Shown here: positions 17,629-25,800 of the stretch, piece after piece
Layout: each line of letters begins with the position of its first letter
Position numbering within the stretch: position 1 is the first letter of the stretch
NCBI GenBank assembly: GCA_018992685.1
Contig: JACVGT010000019.1
Coordinates: forward strand, 89,365 to 153,364
DNA: 64,000 nucleotides
Source of the DNA: Theionarchaea archaeon
GTDB lineage: Archaea; Methanobacteriota_B; Thermococci; Methanofastidiosales; SZ-28-30
Direction of reading: 5' to 3'
Made by a program: the position numbers and the translations under genes
Notes under the pieces: model-generated
What the model was told of the DNA's origin: nothing
Seen by the model: only the letters and a program-made list of their open reading frames with translations
Database searches by the model: none

Positions 17629-19445
17629 TAAACCACCCTCCACAAATACACGATCACCACAACAAGAGTGAATACTACCCAGAACACGTAGTTCTGCAGC
17701 AGTCCGCTGTGTTCAGATTTCAGGTACCGGTAGAATCGGCCAAGCGGAGCCATGATACCATAGTACAGGTTTGAACCACCTATATTGACATAGTAGTCTT
17801 CTTCCCCACAGATATATACGTCGTCTCTGGCATCAGGCTTCTTGTCTGATTTGTCTGATTCTGGCGCCAACGCTTTCCCTGTCCTTAGGGTCAAGAACAC
17901 AAAGGCCATGAGAAACAGCAGTACCAGCGAGATCATGACAGGACTCCAGTACGCATATTCAAGGTTCAACCCCAGGTTGTAGGCACCCACGTCCACCGGG
18001 ACACCCAGGAGGGAAGAGGACGCTTTCCCTACCAGCGTCAGAGGCAGCCTGGGGTAGACGCCAAATATGATGCATGTTACCGCAAGGATACCCATGGGGA
18101 CCTTCATCAGGAAGGGAACATCTTTCACCTCTCTGAATTCCTCTTTGAGCTGGCCCAGGAATGCAGAGTCCAGAGCCTTCAAGAACGAGCTCAAGGTGCC
18201 AACACTGGCCAGGATCAGGACTACGGTGAAAAAGTAGTACTCCTTCTGGTAGGTACCCACGTAAAGCATCCACTTGCTGACGAACCCATTGAAGGGAGGG
18301 ACTCCTGAAATTGCCAGCGCCCCTATGAAAAAGCAGAACGTGGTAAAAGGCATCTTCTTGGAAAGTCCACCCATCCTGTCAAGGTCCCACGTGCCAATCC
18401 GGTAGAAAACAGCCCCTGCACACAGGAAGAGGAGCCCTTTGTATACGGCATTGTTCATGAGATGGAACAGCCCTCCTGAGACTCCCAGAGGTGTCGCCAG
18501 TCCGATACCTGCTATAATATAGCCGAGCTGGGAGACAGCGTGATAGGACAGCAGCCGTTTGAAGTCGTGCTGCACCAGAGCCATCATGACACCCACGAAG
18601 GCTGTAATCACGCCGAAGGTTGCAATCATAGGGCTCGTGGCATCCATGGCATCAAACACCACGTACAGGACACGGGCAAGAAGATAGACACCAGCCACCT
18701 TGAAGGTACCTGCCAGGAGCATGCCCGTGGGAGTGGGAGCTGCAGGGTAACTGTCAGCAGCCCAGAAATGGAGCGGTACAATCCCTGCCTTGAATCCGAA
18801 TCCCACAACAAAGAATGCCAGAGCAACAATGTCCACAGATGACATGACGATCTTTGACGTGAGGTCCACCATGTTCAGAGTCTGGTACTGGGCATACAGC
18901 AGTGCCACTCCAAACAGGATAAACGTGGATACGACACCACCCAACGTCAACAACTTGAAAGCAGCTTCCGCTGAATCCCATTTTCTGTGATATGACACCA
19001 GAGCATAGGTGGAAACTGACATGATCTCAAAGAAGACGTACAGGTTAAACATGTCCCCTGTGAGGACGACACCTGAAATTCCTGCAATCTGGAGACAGAA
19101 CAGCGTGTAAAACTTTCCTCTGCGGGGATCTTTCCTCATATAGGGGACAGCATACAGTGCAGAGAAAGAAGCCATTCCTGCTGCCACGCACGCTGCAAAG
19201 AGGGATAGTGCGTCAACATACAAGGTAATACCATAGGGGGGGCTCCTGTTACCCAGTGCATAGACAATCACATCACCAGAGAGAACCTGCGATATCATGG
19301 TCAGTCCGCATACCAGGCTCCCTACAAACGCCAGGAAGGGAATGTAATCCCGCAGCCGGCCTGACCCCAGTCCTACAAGGGGAGTTATGAACGCTGCAGA
19401 CAGAGGCAGCAAAACCATGAAAATGGGTGCATGTTCAGTAATCAT
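17628..19445 (-). CDS. mbhH: MrpD/NuoN-type ion-translocating subunit (MbhH) with MbhI-like C-terminal extension
   Basis: 605 residues, 14 or more helices. The antiporter core shows LQIAGISGVVLTGDMFNLYVFFEIMSV and GFKAGIVPLHFWAADSYPAAPTP, including the lysine and histidine of the proton path. Separate MbhH/MrpD proteins are about 500 residues. The last 95 or so residues add a hydrophobic helix, a Lys/Asp-rich linker, CGEEDYYVNIGGSNLYYG, HSGLLQNYVFW and a final helix. This resembles the small subunit MbhI, which is otherwise missing from the operon, so a fusion is likely (inference). Confidence 0.88.
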   Translation of the reverse strand: MITEHAPIFMVLLPLSAAFITPLVGLGSGRLRDYIPFLAFVGSLVCGLTMISQVLSGDVIVYALGNRSPPYGITLYVDALSLFAACVAAGMASFSALYAVPYMRKDPRRGKFYTLFCLQIAGISGVVLTGDMFNLYVFFEIMSVSTYALVSYHRKWDSAEAAFKLLTLGGVVSTFILFGVALLYAQYQTLNMVDLTSKIVMSSVDIVALAFFVVGFGFKAGIVPLHFWAADSYPAAPTPTGMLLAGTFKVAGVYLLARVLYVVFDAMDATSPMIATFGVITAFVGVMMALVQHDFKRLLSYHAVSQLGYIIAGIGLATPLGVSGGLFHLMNNAVYKGLLFLCAGAVFYRIGTWDLDRMGGLSKKMPFTTFCFFIGALAISGVPPFNGFVSKWMLYVGTYQKEYYFFTVVLILASVGTLSSFLKALDSAFLGQLKEEFREVKDVPFLMKVPMGILAVTCIIFGVYPRLPLTLVGKASSSLLGVPVDVGAYNLGLNLEYAYWSPVMISLVLLFLMAFVFLTLRTGKALAPESDKSDKKPDARDDVYICGEEDYYVNIGGSNLYYGIMAPLGRFYRYLKSEHSGLLQNYVFWVVFTLVVVIVYLWRVV

Positions 19446-19792
19446 TCTTTCAACCCCCTGATTTCTGTAATGTCCAGGGTGCCATAATGTCGGTAGAGGA
19501 CAATAGCTATACTCAAGGCAAGAGCAGTGACACTGAGCCCGATGACAATGCTGGTCAGCACCAGTGCCTGGGGCAAGGGATCTACCATGACAGCAGTTTC
19601 AGAGGTTACGTCAGGCAGGACCACAATGGGAGGTGACCCGCCCTGAACGTACCCTGTGGCAATAAGGAAATATTGAACCGCATAGTCCATCAGACTGAGT
19701 CCCACCACGATTTTGATGAGATTCTTCTTTACCATGACAGCATACAATCCAATGACAAATACAATAGTGCAGACGATATAGTCGATATTCAT
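19442..19792 (-). CDS. mbhG: MrpC/NuoK-type subunit (MbhG)
   Basis: 116 residues, three helices. The GLYAVMVKKNLIKIVVGLSLMD segment and the DPLPQALVLTSIVIGLS segment are diagnostic of MrpC (NuoK-like), with the buried glutamate/aspartate pattern of Mrp antiporters. The start overlaps the MrpB stop and the stop overlaps the MrpD start by four bases each. Confidence 0.92.
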   Translation of the reverse strand: MNIDYIVCTIVFVIGLYAVMVKKNLIKIVVGLSLMDYAVQYFLIATGYVQGGSPPIVVLPDVTSETAVMVDPLPQALVLTSIVIGLSVTALALSIAIVLYRHYGTLDITEIRGLKE

Positions 19793-20217
19793 GGGGGACT
19801 CCTCCTCATGTTGTTGAAAATGGCTGTCAGCTCTGTCCCCACTTTAACACCAATTGCAATGTAGATCGGACCCAGAATCCCTGCGCTGAGCAACGTTCCT
19901 GGTTGTCCCAGTCCAACAGCATTCCACAGGAAATTTCCTCCTTTCAGTATGCCAATACACCCGAGGCCAATGAAACACAAGGCTGCTACACTTTCGAGAG
20001 CAGTCATCACTGATTCGGGAATTCTCAGTGTGCCAAATCCCAGGTAGAGCAGGATGATGCTTGAAGCAATGATGGTACCTCCCTGAAACCCACCTCCAGG
20101 TGTCAGATGGCCATGAACAAAGATATAGACCCCATACACAAAAGCCAGGGGGAAAACCACGCGGGTTATGCTCTTCACAATGACACTGGGTTCGCGGGGG
20201 TCCTCATTCTTTTTCAT
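19789..20217 (-). CDS. mbhF: MrpB-type subunit (MbhF)
   Basis: 142 residues from ATG 20217, preceded by GGAGGGAAGACA; an in-frame start at 20322 would overlap the previous gene by far more. The MnhB signature FVHGHLTPGGGFQGGTI is at about 31-47. Four helices. It is part of the Mrp-type sodium/proton module. Confidence 0.92.
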   Translation of the reverse strand: MKKNEDPREPSVIVKSITRVVFPLAFVYGVYIFVHGHLTPGGGFQGGTIIASSIILLYLGFGTLRIPESVMTALESVAALCFIGLGCIGILKGGNFLWNAVGLGQPGTLLSAGILGPIYIAIGVKVGTELTAIFNNMRRSPP

Positions 20218-20485
20218 TGTCTTCCCTCCGCTTCCTCCAGAATAGTGCAGCCACTCCTGTCGTCGCAGTGAACAGGACAGTGACTTCTCCCAGCGTGTCA
20301 TATCCTCTATAGTCCAGCACAATATTCGTCACCAGGTTGGTGGCTCCGGCTTCTTCAAGTCCGTCTTCCAGGTAGTGCTCTCCGACCCCGATAGAATGGT
20401 CTCCAAACCTGTTGACACCAGTAACTGTGTAGATCAGAACTGACATCAGTAATCCCAGCAAGAGATAGCTCAGTGCACGCTTCAT
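20204..20485 (-). CDS. mbhE: MbhE-like subunit (MrpA C-terminal part)
   Basis: 93 residues. TNIVLDYRGYDTLGEVTVLF is the hallmark of MbhE, equivalent to the C-terminal end of MrpA. Two helices. It overlaps MrpB (14 bases) and MbhD (4 bases). Confidence 0.88.
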   Translation of the reverse strand: MKRALSYLLLGLLMSVLIYTVTGVNRFGDHSIGVGEHYLEDGLEEAGATNLVTNIVLDYRGYDTLGEVTVLFTATTGVAALFWRKRREDNEKE

Positions 20486-20718
20486 TCTTCTGACCTCCGG
20501 GTATGGCTAATGGCTAAAAGCAGGATAAATGTGGACAGAGCAGCCCCAATAGCAACTTCTGTCATGGCTACATCTGGAGCCTGCAGCTGATAGAAGAGTA
20601 AAGCCAGGCACAGGCTGCACATCCCCAGAGACACGGCTGTATATATCAGATCTTTGAACTCTACGGCCACCAGCGCACTGGCAGCAAAGAGCACCAGCAA
20701 GATGAGATGTGAGATCAT
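20482..20718 (-). CDS. mbhD: MbhD-like subunit (MrpA C-terminal part)
   Basis: 78 residues, three helices. QAPDVAMTEVAIGAALSTF matches the conserved block of MbhD and of the MrpA C-terminal domain. Four-base overlaps on both sides indicate translational coupling. Confidence 0.88.
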   Translation of the reverse strand: MISHLILLVLFAASALVAVEFKDLIYTAVSLGMCSLCLALLFYQLQAPDVAMTEVAIGAALSTFILLLAISHTRRSEE

Positions 20719-21041
20719 TCAAACTCCTCCTTGAACGCGTCATAACTCCCGATTTTCATGCGGGTTCCTGATCTGTATGCAGCCCGGGCTATTGCATGGG
20801 CAGATGTTGGATTTCCCAGGACAATGAAGACGATGATAATGACAGCTTTGATGGCCACTTCTCCCTGCATGAGGAGTGCCACACCCAGAAGCGTGCACAT
20901 GGCACCCAGCGTGGTGCATTTGGTGGCTGCATGCATCCGGGTGAACATGTCGGGAAGTCGAAGCAATCCAATAGCACCCACCAGGAGAAAGAAGGTGCCT
21001 ATTGCGATGAGAATATCTGCGATGAGAGTTCCTGCCATCAT
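20715..21041 (-). CDS. mbhC: MrpG-type subunit (MbhC)
   Basis: 108 residues from the ATG at 21041, set by GGGAGGATT and an ATGA overlap with the MrpF stop; 84 bases of open frame upstream are not used. GAIGLLRLPDMFTRMHAATKCTTLG and IVLGNPTSAHAIARAA are the MnhG signatures. Three helices. Confidence 0.92.
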   Translation of the reverse strand: MMAGTLIADILIAIGTFFLLVGAIGLLRLPDMFTRMHAATKCTTLGAMCTLLGVALLMQGEVAIKAVIIIVFIVLGNPTSAHAIARAAYRSGTRMKIGSYDAFKEEFE

Positions 21042-21301
21042 AATCCTCCCTCCAAGTAACGTGCAATGGCAATAACAGCAATAAAACTCAGCAGCGCGTA
21101 GATAATTGCCACATCTATCAACCACGTTCTATTATAGACAACGCCAAGAACAACCAGGAGAGCAGTAGTAATGGTGGTAGCAGCATCCAGAGCAATGACC
21201 CGGTCCCCTGCTGTAGGACCTTTCACGGCTCTCAAGAATGAAAGCAGAAATGCGAAAGAAATGACAAATACTGCACCCTGCAGAAAAGAGAGTTCCATCA
21301 T
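21038..21301 (-). CDS. mbhB: MrpF-type subunit (MbhB)
   Basis: 87 residues, three helices. RAVKGPTAGDRVIALDA is the MnhF/PhaF signature, and a second block has the conserved acidic residue in the last helix (LIDVAIIYALLSF). It overlaps both neighbours. Confidence 0.92.
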   Translation of the reverse strand: MMELSFLQGAVFVISFAFLLSFLRAVKGPTAGDRVIALDAATTITTALLVVLGVVYNRTWLIDVAIIYALLSFIAVIAIARYLEGGL

Positions 21302-21789
21302 GAAAACACCTTGTTCAAGAATCTCATGAATCGGCCAGTAATCATCTCTGCAGCTTCCTGTGGGTTATACGTTTGAATGTTCAGCCAGTGCACATAGAAA
21401 TTAGTGCCCACAACGTCCAGCGTAAGGGTCCCGGGAGTCAGAGTAATTGAATTTGCCAGAAGAGTCCTTCCGTAGTCTGACTGCAGGGATACAGGTACCC
21501 GGACGATTCCTGGGTTTATGGGCATTCTCGGATGGAGCACTCGATAGGCCACATCAAGGTTGGATTTGATGATCTCCCAGAGCAGGGCAGGGATATACAC
21601 GAGGAAGAAGACCACTCTCCTGGGATGAAGGCTCACAGCAGGGAACAGGTTCCTGGACAGGACTGCCACGATGAAAGCTGCAAGCAACCCCACTGCAAGA
21701 GGAGGATACCCCTGTTCCTGGATTTCAGACCAGGTCAGAAGAACCCACAGGATCAACGTTGCGATGAATGCAGAGATACATTGCTTCAT
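21298..21789 (-). CDS. mbhA: MrpE-type subunit (MbhA)
   Basis: 163 residues. An N-terminal hydrophobic region is followed by YIPALLWEIIKSNLDVAYRVL and LANSITLTPGTLTLDV, as in MnhE. It is the first subunit of the Mrp module, four bases after the stop of the mini-CooS gene. Confidence 0.92.
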   Translation of the reverse strand: MKQCISAFIATLILWVLLTWSEIQEQGYPPLAVGLLAAFIVAVLSRNLFPAVSLHPRRVVFFLVYIPALLWEIIKSNLDVAYRVLHPRMPINPGIVRVPVSLQSDYGRTLLANSITLTPGTLTLDVVGTNFYVHWLNIQTYNPQEAAEMITGRFMRFLNKVFS

Positions 21790-21793
21790 AGGT

Positions 21794-22972
21794 TCACCTC
21801 AGAACTTCCACCACTTTGGTAGAGTCCATTTCCACTCTAATACCCGCGTCAGCCAGTTGATTCCGTACTGAAGGGGTTATAAACGGCATTGTTCCCATGA
21901 TCACAGGGATCTTTTGTGACGCCAGTGCAAGAGCAGCTGTCAACATCCTGGGGTCTCTCCACCTGGGCATGAGGACCGTGAGGGCTCGTATCCCCAGGAG
22001 TTTTGCCGGCTCGCAGCATCCCGCATTGATCACACAGGGGACCTGGAATTCGTTCATGAGAGCACATTGATGATCAGGATGTTCCAGCAGGCCACATGTC
22101 AAGTTCAGAACCATGAATTTCTGGCTGATCAACTGGTGAACGATGGCATCGAGGTTCCAGGTGCTCTTTCCAGACGCACAGCCCATGATTGCCACCACTC
22201 CCGCAATGAGACCAGAATCCACCGCCTTGTTGAGTGTTTCAGTGTCCACAGGATAACCCACTGTTGCACGTCGAGGAGTAACCTTTCTGAACGATGCCTG
22301 GTCCCTCCTGGAGAAATTTTCAACAGCAGTCTCACAGGCAGCAGCCACATCTCCACCTTGATACACATAGTCTATCATGTCGCCCGCTTCTTCAAGAATG
22401 TCAATTCCACCCAGCAGGGGAATCCCGAAATTCGAGGCAGCTTCCGCCCCTTCACACAGGGCACCTACAAGGTTAATCCCTCTGGCAGTGCGTCCCCTGG
22501 CCAGATCCCTCATTTTCTGACTTCTGGCCTGCTTTATTATGTCAGGAGAGTATACAGTGGTCACAATGTTCACTGCGTCCTTCTGTAAGACTCCAAGGCC
22601 AGACTCAACATTCCGAGGTTTTTTCTGATCTGACTGCCACTGGCCAACCAGCGTCTGCGAAGGTTCCAGAATGGAACCACTGGCTTTCACCAGATCCTGA
22701 ATAGTAACCCCTGCCTCATGGGTGTGAATCATCCTATCTAGTGAAAGAGGCACAGAGATTCCCACTCCATAATCAGTCAATCCCTTGAGGACATGCAGTC
22801 CCAGGTTCACAACATTCATACCTTCTGCATCAATCCCACAGGCCCCCACGTGGGGTTCTTCATCAAAAGGGTTTACAATACATGGCCCTAAATCACAATA
22901 CGTACACATCATACCGGCAGAAGCCAGCTCATTCTGAGGCTTCTGAGCCTGTAATCGATCCATTGTTTTCAT
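21794..22972 (-). CDS. Shortened CO-dehydrogenase-like protein (mini-CooS type)
   Basis: 392 residues against about 630 for CooS. The N-terminus keeps the four B-cluster cysteines (Cys23, Cys26, Cys31, Cys45 in CTYCDLGPC...GACG) but lacks the two D-cluster cysteines. By eye, Cys173 (GALCEGAE), Cys265 (IMGCAS), Cys293 (LTCGLL) and Cys319/320 (AGCCEP) fit the C-cluster ligands Cys295, 446, 476 and 526 of the Carboxydothermus enzyme. The positions of His261 (VTTVYSPD) and Cys333 (DYVYQGGD) are changed. A normal Ni-Fe-S C-cluster is therefore unlikely, and there is no CooC gene. CooF precedes it with ATGA overlap and the hydrogenase follows it. The substrate is unknown. Confidence 0.8.
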   Translation of the reverse strand: MKTMDRLQAQKPQNELASAGMMCTYCDLGPCIVNPFDEEPHVGACGIDAEGMNVVNLGLHVLKGLTDYGVGISVPLSLDRMIHTHEAGVTIQDLVKASGSILEPSQTLVGQWQSDQKKPRNVESGLGVLQKDAVNIVTTVYSPDIIKQARSQKMRDLARGRTARGINLVGALCEGAEAASNFGIPLLGGIDILEEAGDMIDYVYQGGDVAAACETAVENFSRRDQASFRKVTPRRATVGYPVDTETLNKAVDSGLIAGVVAIMGCASGKSTWNLDAIVHQLISQKFMVLNLTCGLLEHPDHQCALMNEFQVPCVINAGCCEPAKLLGIRALTVLMPRWRDPRMLTAALALASQKIPVIMGTMPFITPSVRNQLADAGIRVEMDSTKVVEVLR

Positions 22973-23433
22973 GCCTTTCCTCTCCTCTCTTTCATGATCT
23001 GTGAAAACTCACCATATACGAGAGCATTGGTGGGGCAGGCACGGACACATGCGGGTCCTCCTACATTCCTGCACAGGTCACACTTTACCATTATCTGTCC
23101 ACGGGAATCAGGTTCAATGATTCCAATGGGACAGGCCACACTGCACGATCTGCACCCGATACACAGACCATCATCGATAACCACGATGCCATCGTCTCCC
23201 TTTTCAATGGCGTCCACCGGGCAGGCTTCCATGCAGGGAGGAACCTCACAGTGACGGCAGCTGAGCACAACAGTCTGTGTATTATCACCCTTCAGGAAAA
23301 TCCGAGTCTTGGGAAGAAGAGGTGCAGTAAGAGCCTGGTATACCGTGTCTGCATGCTTCCATGCCATGGAACATGCTACTTCACAATTGCGGCAAGCCAC
23401 ACATCGCTCTGAATCATAATAAAGTGCTTTCAT
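22969..23433 (-). CDS. CooF-like ferredoxin with four [4Fe-4S] clusters
   Basis: 154 residues. Four cysteine groups: CVACRNCEVAC, CRHCEVPPCMEACP, CIGCRSCSVACP and CDLCRNVGGPACVRACP. This is the arrangement of CooF and of the HycB/DmsB electron-transfer subunits. It should carry electrons from the CODH-like protein encoded by the overlapping downstream gene to the membrane hydrogenase. It is the first gene of the operon, with a near-leaderless start. Confidence 0.9.
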   Translation of the reverse strand: MKALYYDSERCVACRNCEVACSMAWKHADTVYQALTAPLLPKTRIFLKGDNTQTVVLSCRHCEVPPCMEACPVDAIEKGDDGIVVIDDGLCIGCRSCSVACPIGIIEPDSRGQIMVKCDLCRNVGGPACVRACPTNALVYGEFSQIMKERRGKA

Positions 23434-23456
23434 TCGGGAACCCCTTCTGGTGCTAC

Positions 23457-23467
23457 CTTTTAAATTT
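23457..23467 (-). promoter_or_regulatory. TATA box of the CooF/mini-CooS/Mbh operon
   Basis: AAATTTAAAAG on the minus strand, about 29 bases before the ATG at 23433. No other promoter-like element is seen inside the tightly overlapping 9.1 kb gene string, so this probably drives all 15 genes. Confidence 0.55.
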
Positions 23468-23987
23468 TACGCATGAAAACACATGTCCTCCGTGGACCCC
23501 CATGTCTCCCCTCTCATCGGGCAATAGTATCCTAGAATCTGTATTTATCGTGTGGATGTGCCTTGTCAAATCCATGGTACCTCCTCACAGCCAGGTAGCC
23601 CACGCTGCTTCTGTATCTTGCCAGGCTATCGATTTCAGCACAGACAATGATCTGGAAAAGTGTCAACGAAAGAAGAGAAAGCATTCTCCTGGGTGTGAAA
23701 GATTACGATACGATTCCTGGGTTGAAAGGTATTGCCTGTTCCCGCCCCAGGTTCGACAGCATGCCACGGATTATCAGTATCTGTAGAACCCAACTCCTGA
23801 ACGTGGGTAGAGAATGGTTACGAGCTTCTTTCCCTCAAGAAGTATGACTACTCCTCTTTCAGTCTCAGCTGGGCGATCACTCATAGGGCAGGCCTCGCAC
23901 CCTGACCGGGGAAAAGTTTTTATGCTCACCTCCATCATGTAATAACGCTAAGAGTTATTGATTAACAACATCGGCCCGAGGCACACC
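23468..23987. other. 520-base spacer with the dacZ promoter and an inverted repeat
   Basis: No gene is recognised; plus-strand frames at 23361-23786 and 23647-23847 look like chance. AGTTTTTATGC (about 23913-23923) is a TATA-like element for dacZ. The expected transcription start (about 23942) falls on the perfect 6-base inverted repeat AATAAC-7-GTTATT (23941-23959), which could be an operator or a 5' hairpin. Confidence 0.45.
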
Positions 23988-24788
23988 ATGAGCAAAGAAC
24001 TGCTGATCCAGAAAGGCAAAGAAATGCTGCTCGAAACGGGAGCCAAAGCTCTGCTGTTGTATGTTGAATCAGATTCAGATTTGGGACTTGCGCCTGAGAA
24101 CACCATTTTTGTGTATGACAACAAGAAGTTCAGTGAAATTGATGACACGGGAGTTCTCATTCCACTGAACGTAAGTCCTGAAGAGAGAATGAACCTCGCT
24201 ATTGCCGGAGCCATGGAAAAAGGCCTGCTCCACAAGAATGACAAAGTGATATACGTGAATAATAACAGTATTTCATTAAAAACAGCGAAAGAACAAATGG
24301 ATAAAGGGATATACAAGATCCTGTTCACTGCCGCAAATATTGACCCTGACGTGGTCAAAGAAGTCCTGGAAATCGCTGTTGAATTGGGGAAGAAAGGGCG
24401 AGAAGGAAAGCCTGTAGGAAGCACCTTCATCATTGGAGACTCAGGAGAAGTCATGAACAGGTCAACTCAGATCACATACAATCCCTTTCAGGGGAGCATG
24501 GTCAATATTCAGGACGACGTGGTGCGCAGCATGATAAAGGAGTATTCAAGGTTGGATGGAGCTTTTATCATTAGTGGCAAAGGGAAGATCATTGCGGCAG
24601 CACGATTTCTTGAATGCGGAAAGGAAGGAATCAAGATGCCCAAAGGATTGGGTGCTCGTCACATGGCTGCAGCATGGATAACCAAGAAGACAGATAGCAT
24701 TGGTGTTGTCCTCTCAGAATCAGATAATATGATTCGTGTCTTCTGGGACGGTGAGATGATTGAAGAGCTCGATCCTGAGAAGTTGTAG
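23988..24788 (+). CDS. dacZ: Diadenylate cyclase, archaeal DacZ type
   Basis: 266 residues from ATG 23988. The DisA_N (DAC) domain is C-terminal, with the DGA motif at 190-192 (DGAFIISGKGKI) and GLGARHMAAAWIT (Arg224-His225-Met226) in place of the usual RHR. An N-terminal alpha/beta domain of about 150 residues precedes it. It makes cyclic di-AMP from two ATP. The MscS-type channel gene begins three to six bases after its stop, fitting the osmotic role of c-di-AMP. Starts at 23958 (TTG) or 23988 are possible. Confidence 0.85.
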   Translation: MSKELLIQKGKEMLLETGAKALLLYVESDSDLGLAPENTIFVYDNKKFSEIDDTGVLIPLNVSPEERMNLAIAGAMEKGLLHKNDKVIYVNNNSISLKTAKEQMDKGIYKILFTAANIDPDVVKEVLEIAVELGKKGREGKPVGSTFIIGDSGEVMNRSTQITYNPFQGSMVNIQDDVVRSMIKEYSRLDGAFIISGKGKIIAAARFLECGKEGIKMPKGLGARHMAAAWITKKTDSIGVVLSESDNMIRVFWDGEMIEELDPEKL

Positions 24789-24794
24789 GAGGTG

Positions 24795-25619
24795 ATGCTG
24801 ATTTCATTTATTGAGGAATGGTTTGGACAAGTGATCAATCAACTGGAAGAACTGATCCCTCGACTGGTTAAATTCCTGGGAATCCTCATAGTCGCCTATA
24901 TTCTGGGGAGAATTCTCGCCTGGCTGGTAGCCACAATTCTTCGCAAACTGGAGTTTGAGCGGCTGACCAAGAAATCAGAGGCAGAGAGAATTGCACGACG
25001 ATTCGGCATGTCGTTAATTGGACTGATTGGATCGGTTGTGAAGTGGACCATTTATCTGATCGGGCTGCAGGTGGCTGTTGAAGCTGCTGGTCTTGATATT
25101 CTCAATCGGTTGATGCGGGGGATTGTCAGTTACATGCCCAACCTCATTCTGGCTCTAGCTATCTTCATTGTGGGAATACTGATAGCTGAGAAAGTGGGCA
25201 ACTTTGTGCAGGGTCTGGCCGAAGATGAAAAGGTTCCTCGATTCTGGATCCTGGGAAACCTTGTGCGGTACACAATATATCTGGTCGTAATGATTATGGC
25301 CCTCTCACAACTGAAGATATCCACTGATGTCCTGATAATCGTTACCGGTTCGATCTTTGCTGCCATCGGGTTGATTGTAGTCATTAGTTTGAGAGATGTT
25401 GGACCAAACGTTGCTGCAGGGATCCATTTGCTGTACGAAAAGACATTGAACGTCGGAGATACAGTCAAAGTCGGCCGGTATGAAGGGATCATTGAAGATA
25501 TTGGCATTGTGAAATCTATCATAAAGAATGAAGAGGGAGAGTTCATTGTCATCCCCAACTCACAGTTGATGAGAAGCATCATAATAAAGAAACTGTCTCC
25601 TGAAGAAGCACTGGAGTAG
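24795..25619 (+). CDS. MscS-family mechanosensitive channel
   Basis: 274 residues. About five membrane helices, including two copies of the glycine/alanine-rich 'TM helix' motif (near 20-45 and 105-135), are followed by the MscS pore helix and beta domain (DVGPNVAAGIHLLYEK, VGDTVKVGRYEGIIEDIGI, IPNSQLMRSII). The start lies inside a GGAGGTGATG that combines ribosome binding site and ATG; a GTG at 24792 is the alternative. It is cotranscribed with dacZ, so c-di-AMP may act in the same osmotic response. Confidence 0.88.
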   Translation: MLISFIEEWFGQVINQLEELIPRLVKFLGILIVAYILGRILAWLVATILRKLEFERLTKKSEAERIARRFGMSLIGLIGSVVKWTIYLIGLQVAVEAAGLDILNRLMRGIVSYMPNLILALAIFIVGILIAEKVGNFVQGLAEDEKVPRFWILGNLVRYTIYLVVMIMALSQLKISTDVLIIVTGSIFAAIGLIVVISLRDVGPNVAAGIHLLYEKTLNVGDTVKVGRYEGIIEDIGIVKSIIKNEEGEFIVIPNSQLMRSIIIKKLSPEEALE

Positions 25620-25800
25620 TCAGAGGCTTCTCATTTGTTTTGGCTGAGAAGGGGACACAGTCACGAGGCTCGTGATGTCATTACAGTCCCGGACCACAGA
25701 AAGAACATGGCTCTATGGGGGTTTCCTTTTTTCTCTTGTTCCTGATTGAGAGAAGTGACTGATTGGGAAAGTATTTAAAGGAACAACAATCTTGAAGGAT

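Noticed and set aside
23361..23847. Plus-strand frames upstream of dacZ
   Set aside because: They overlap the cooF-like 5' end or empty spacer, and composition and start context do not support coding.
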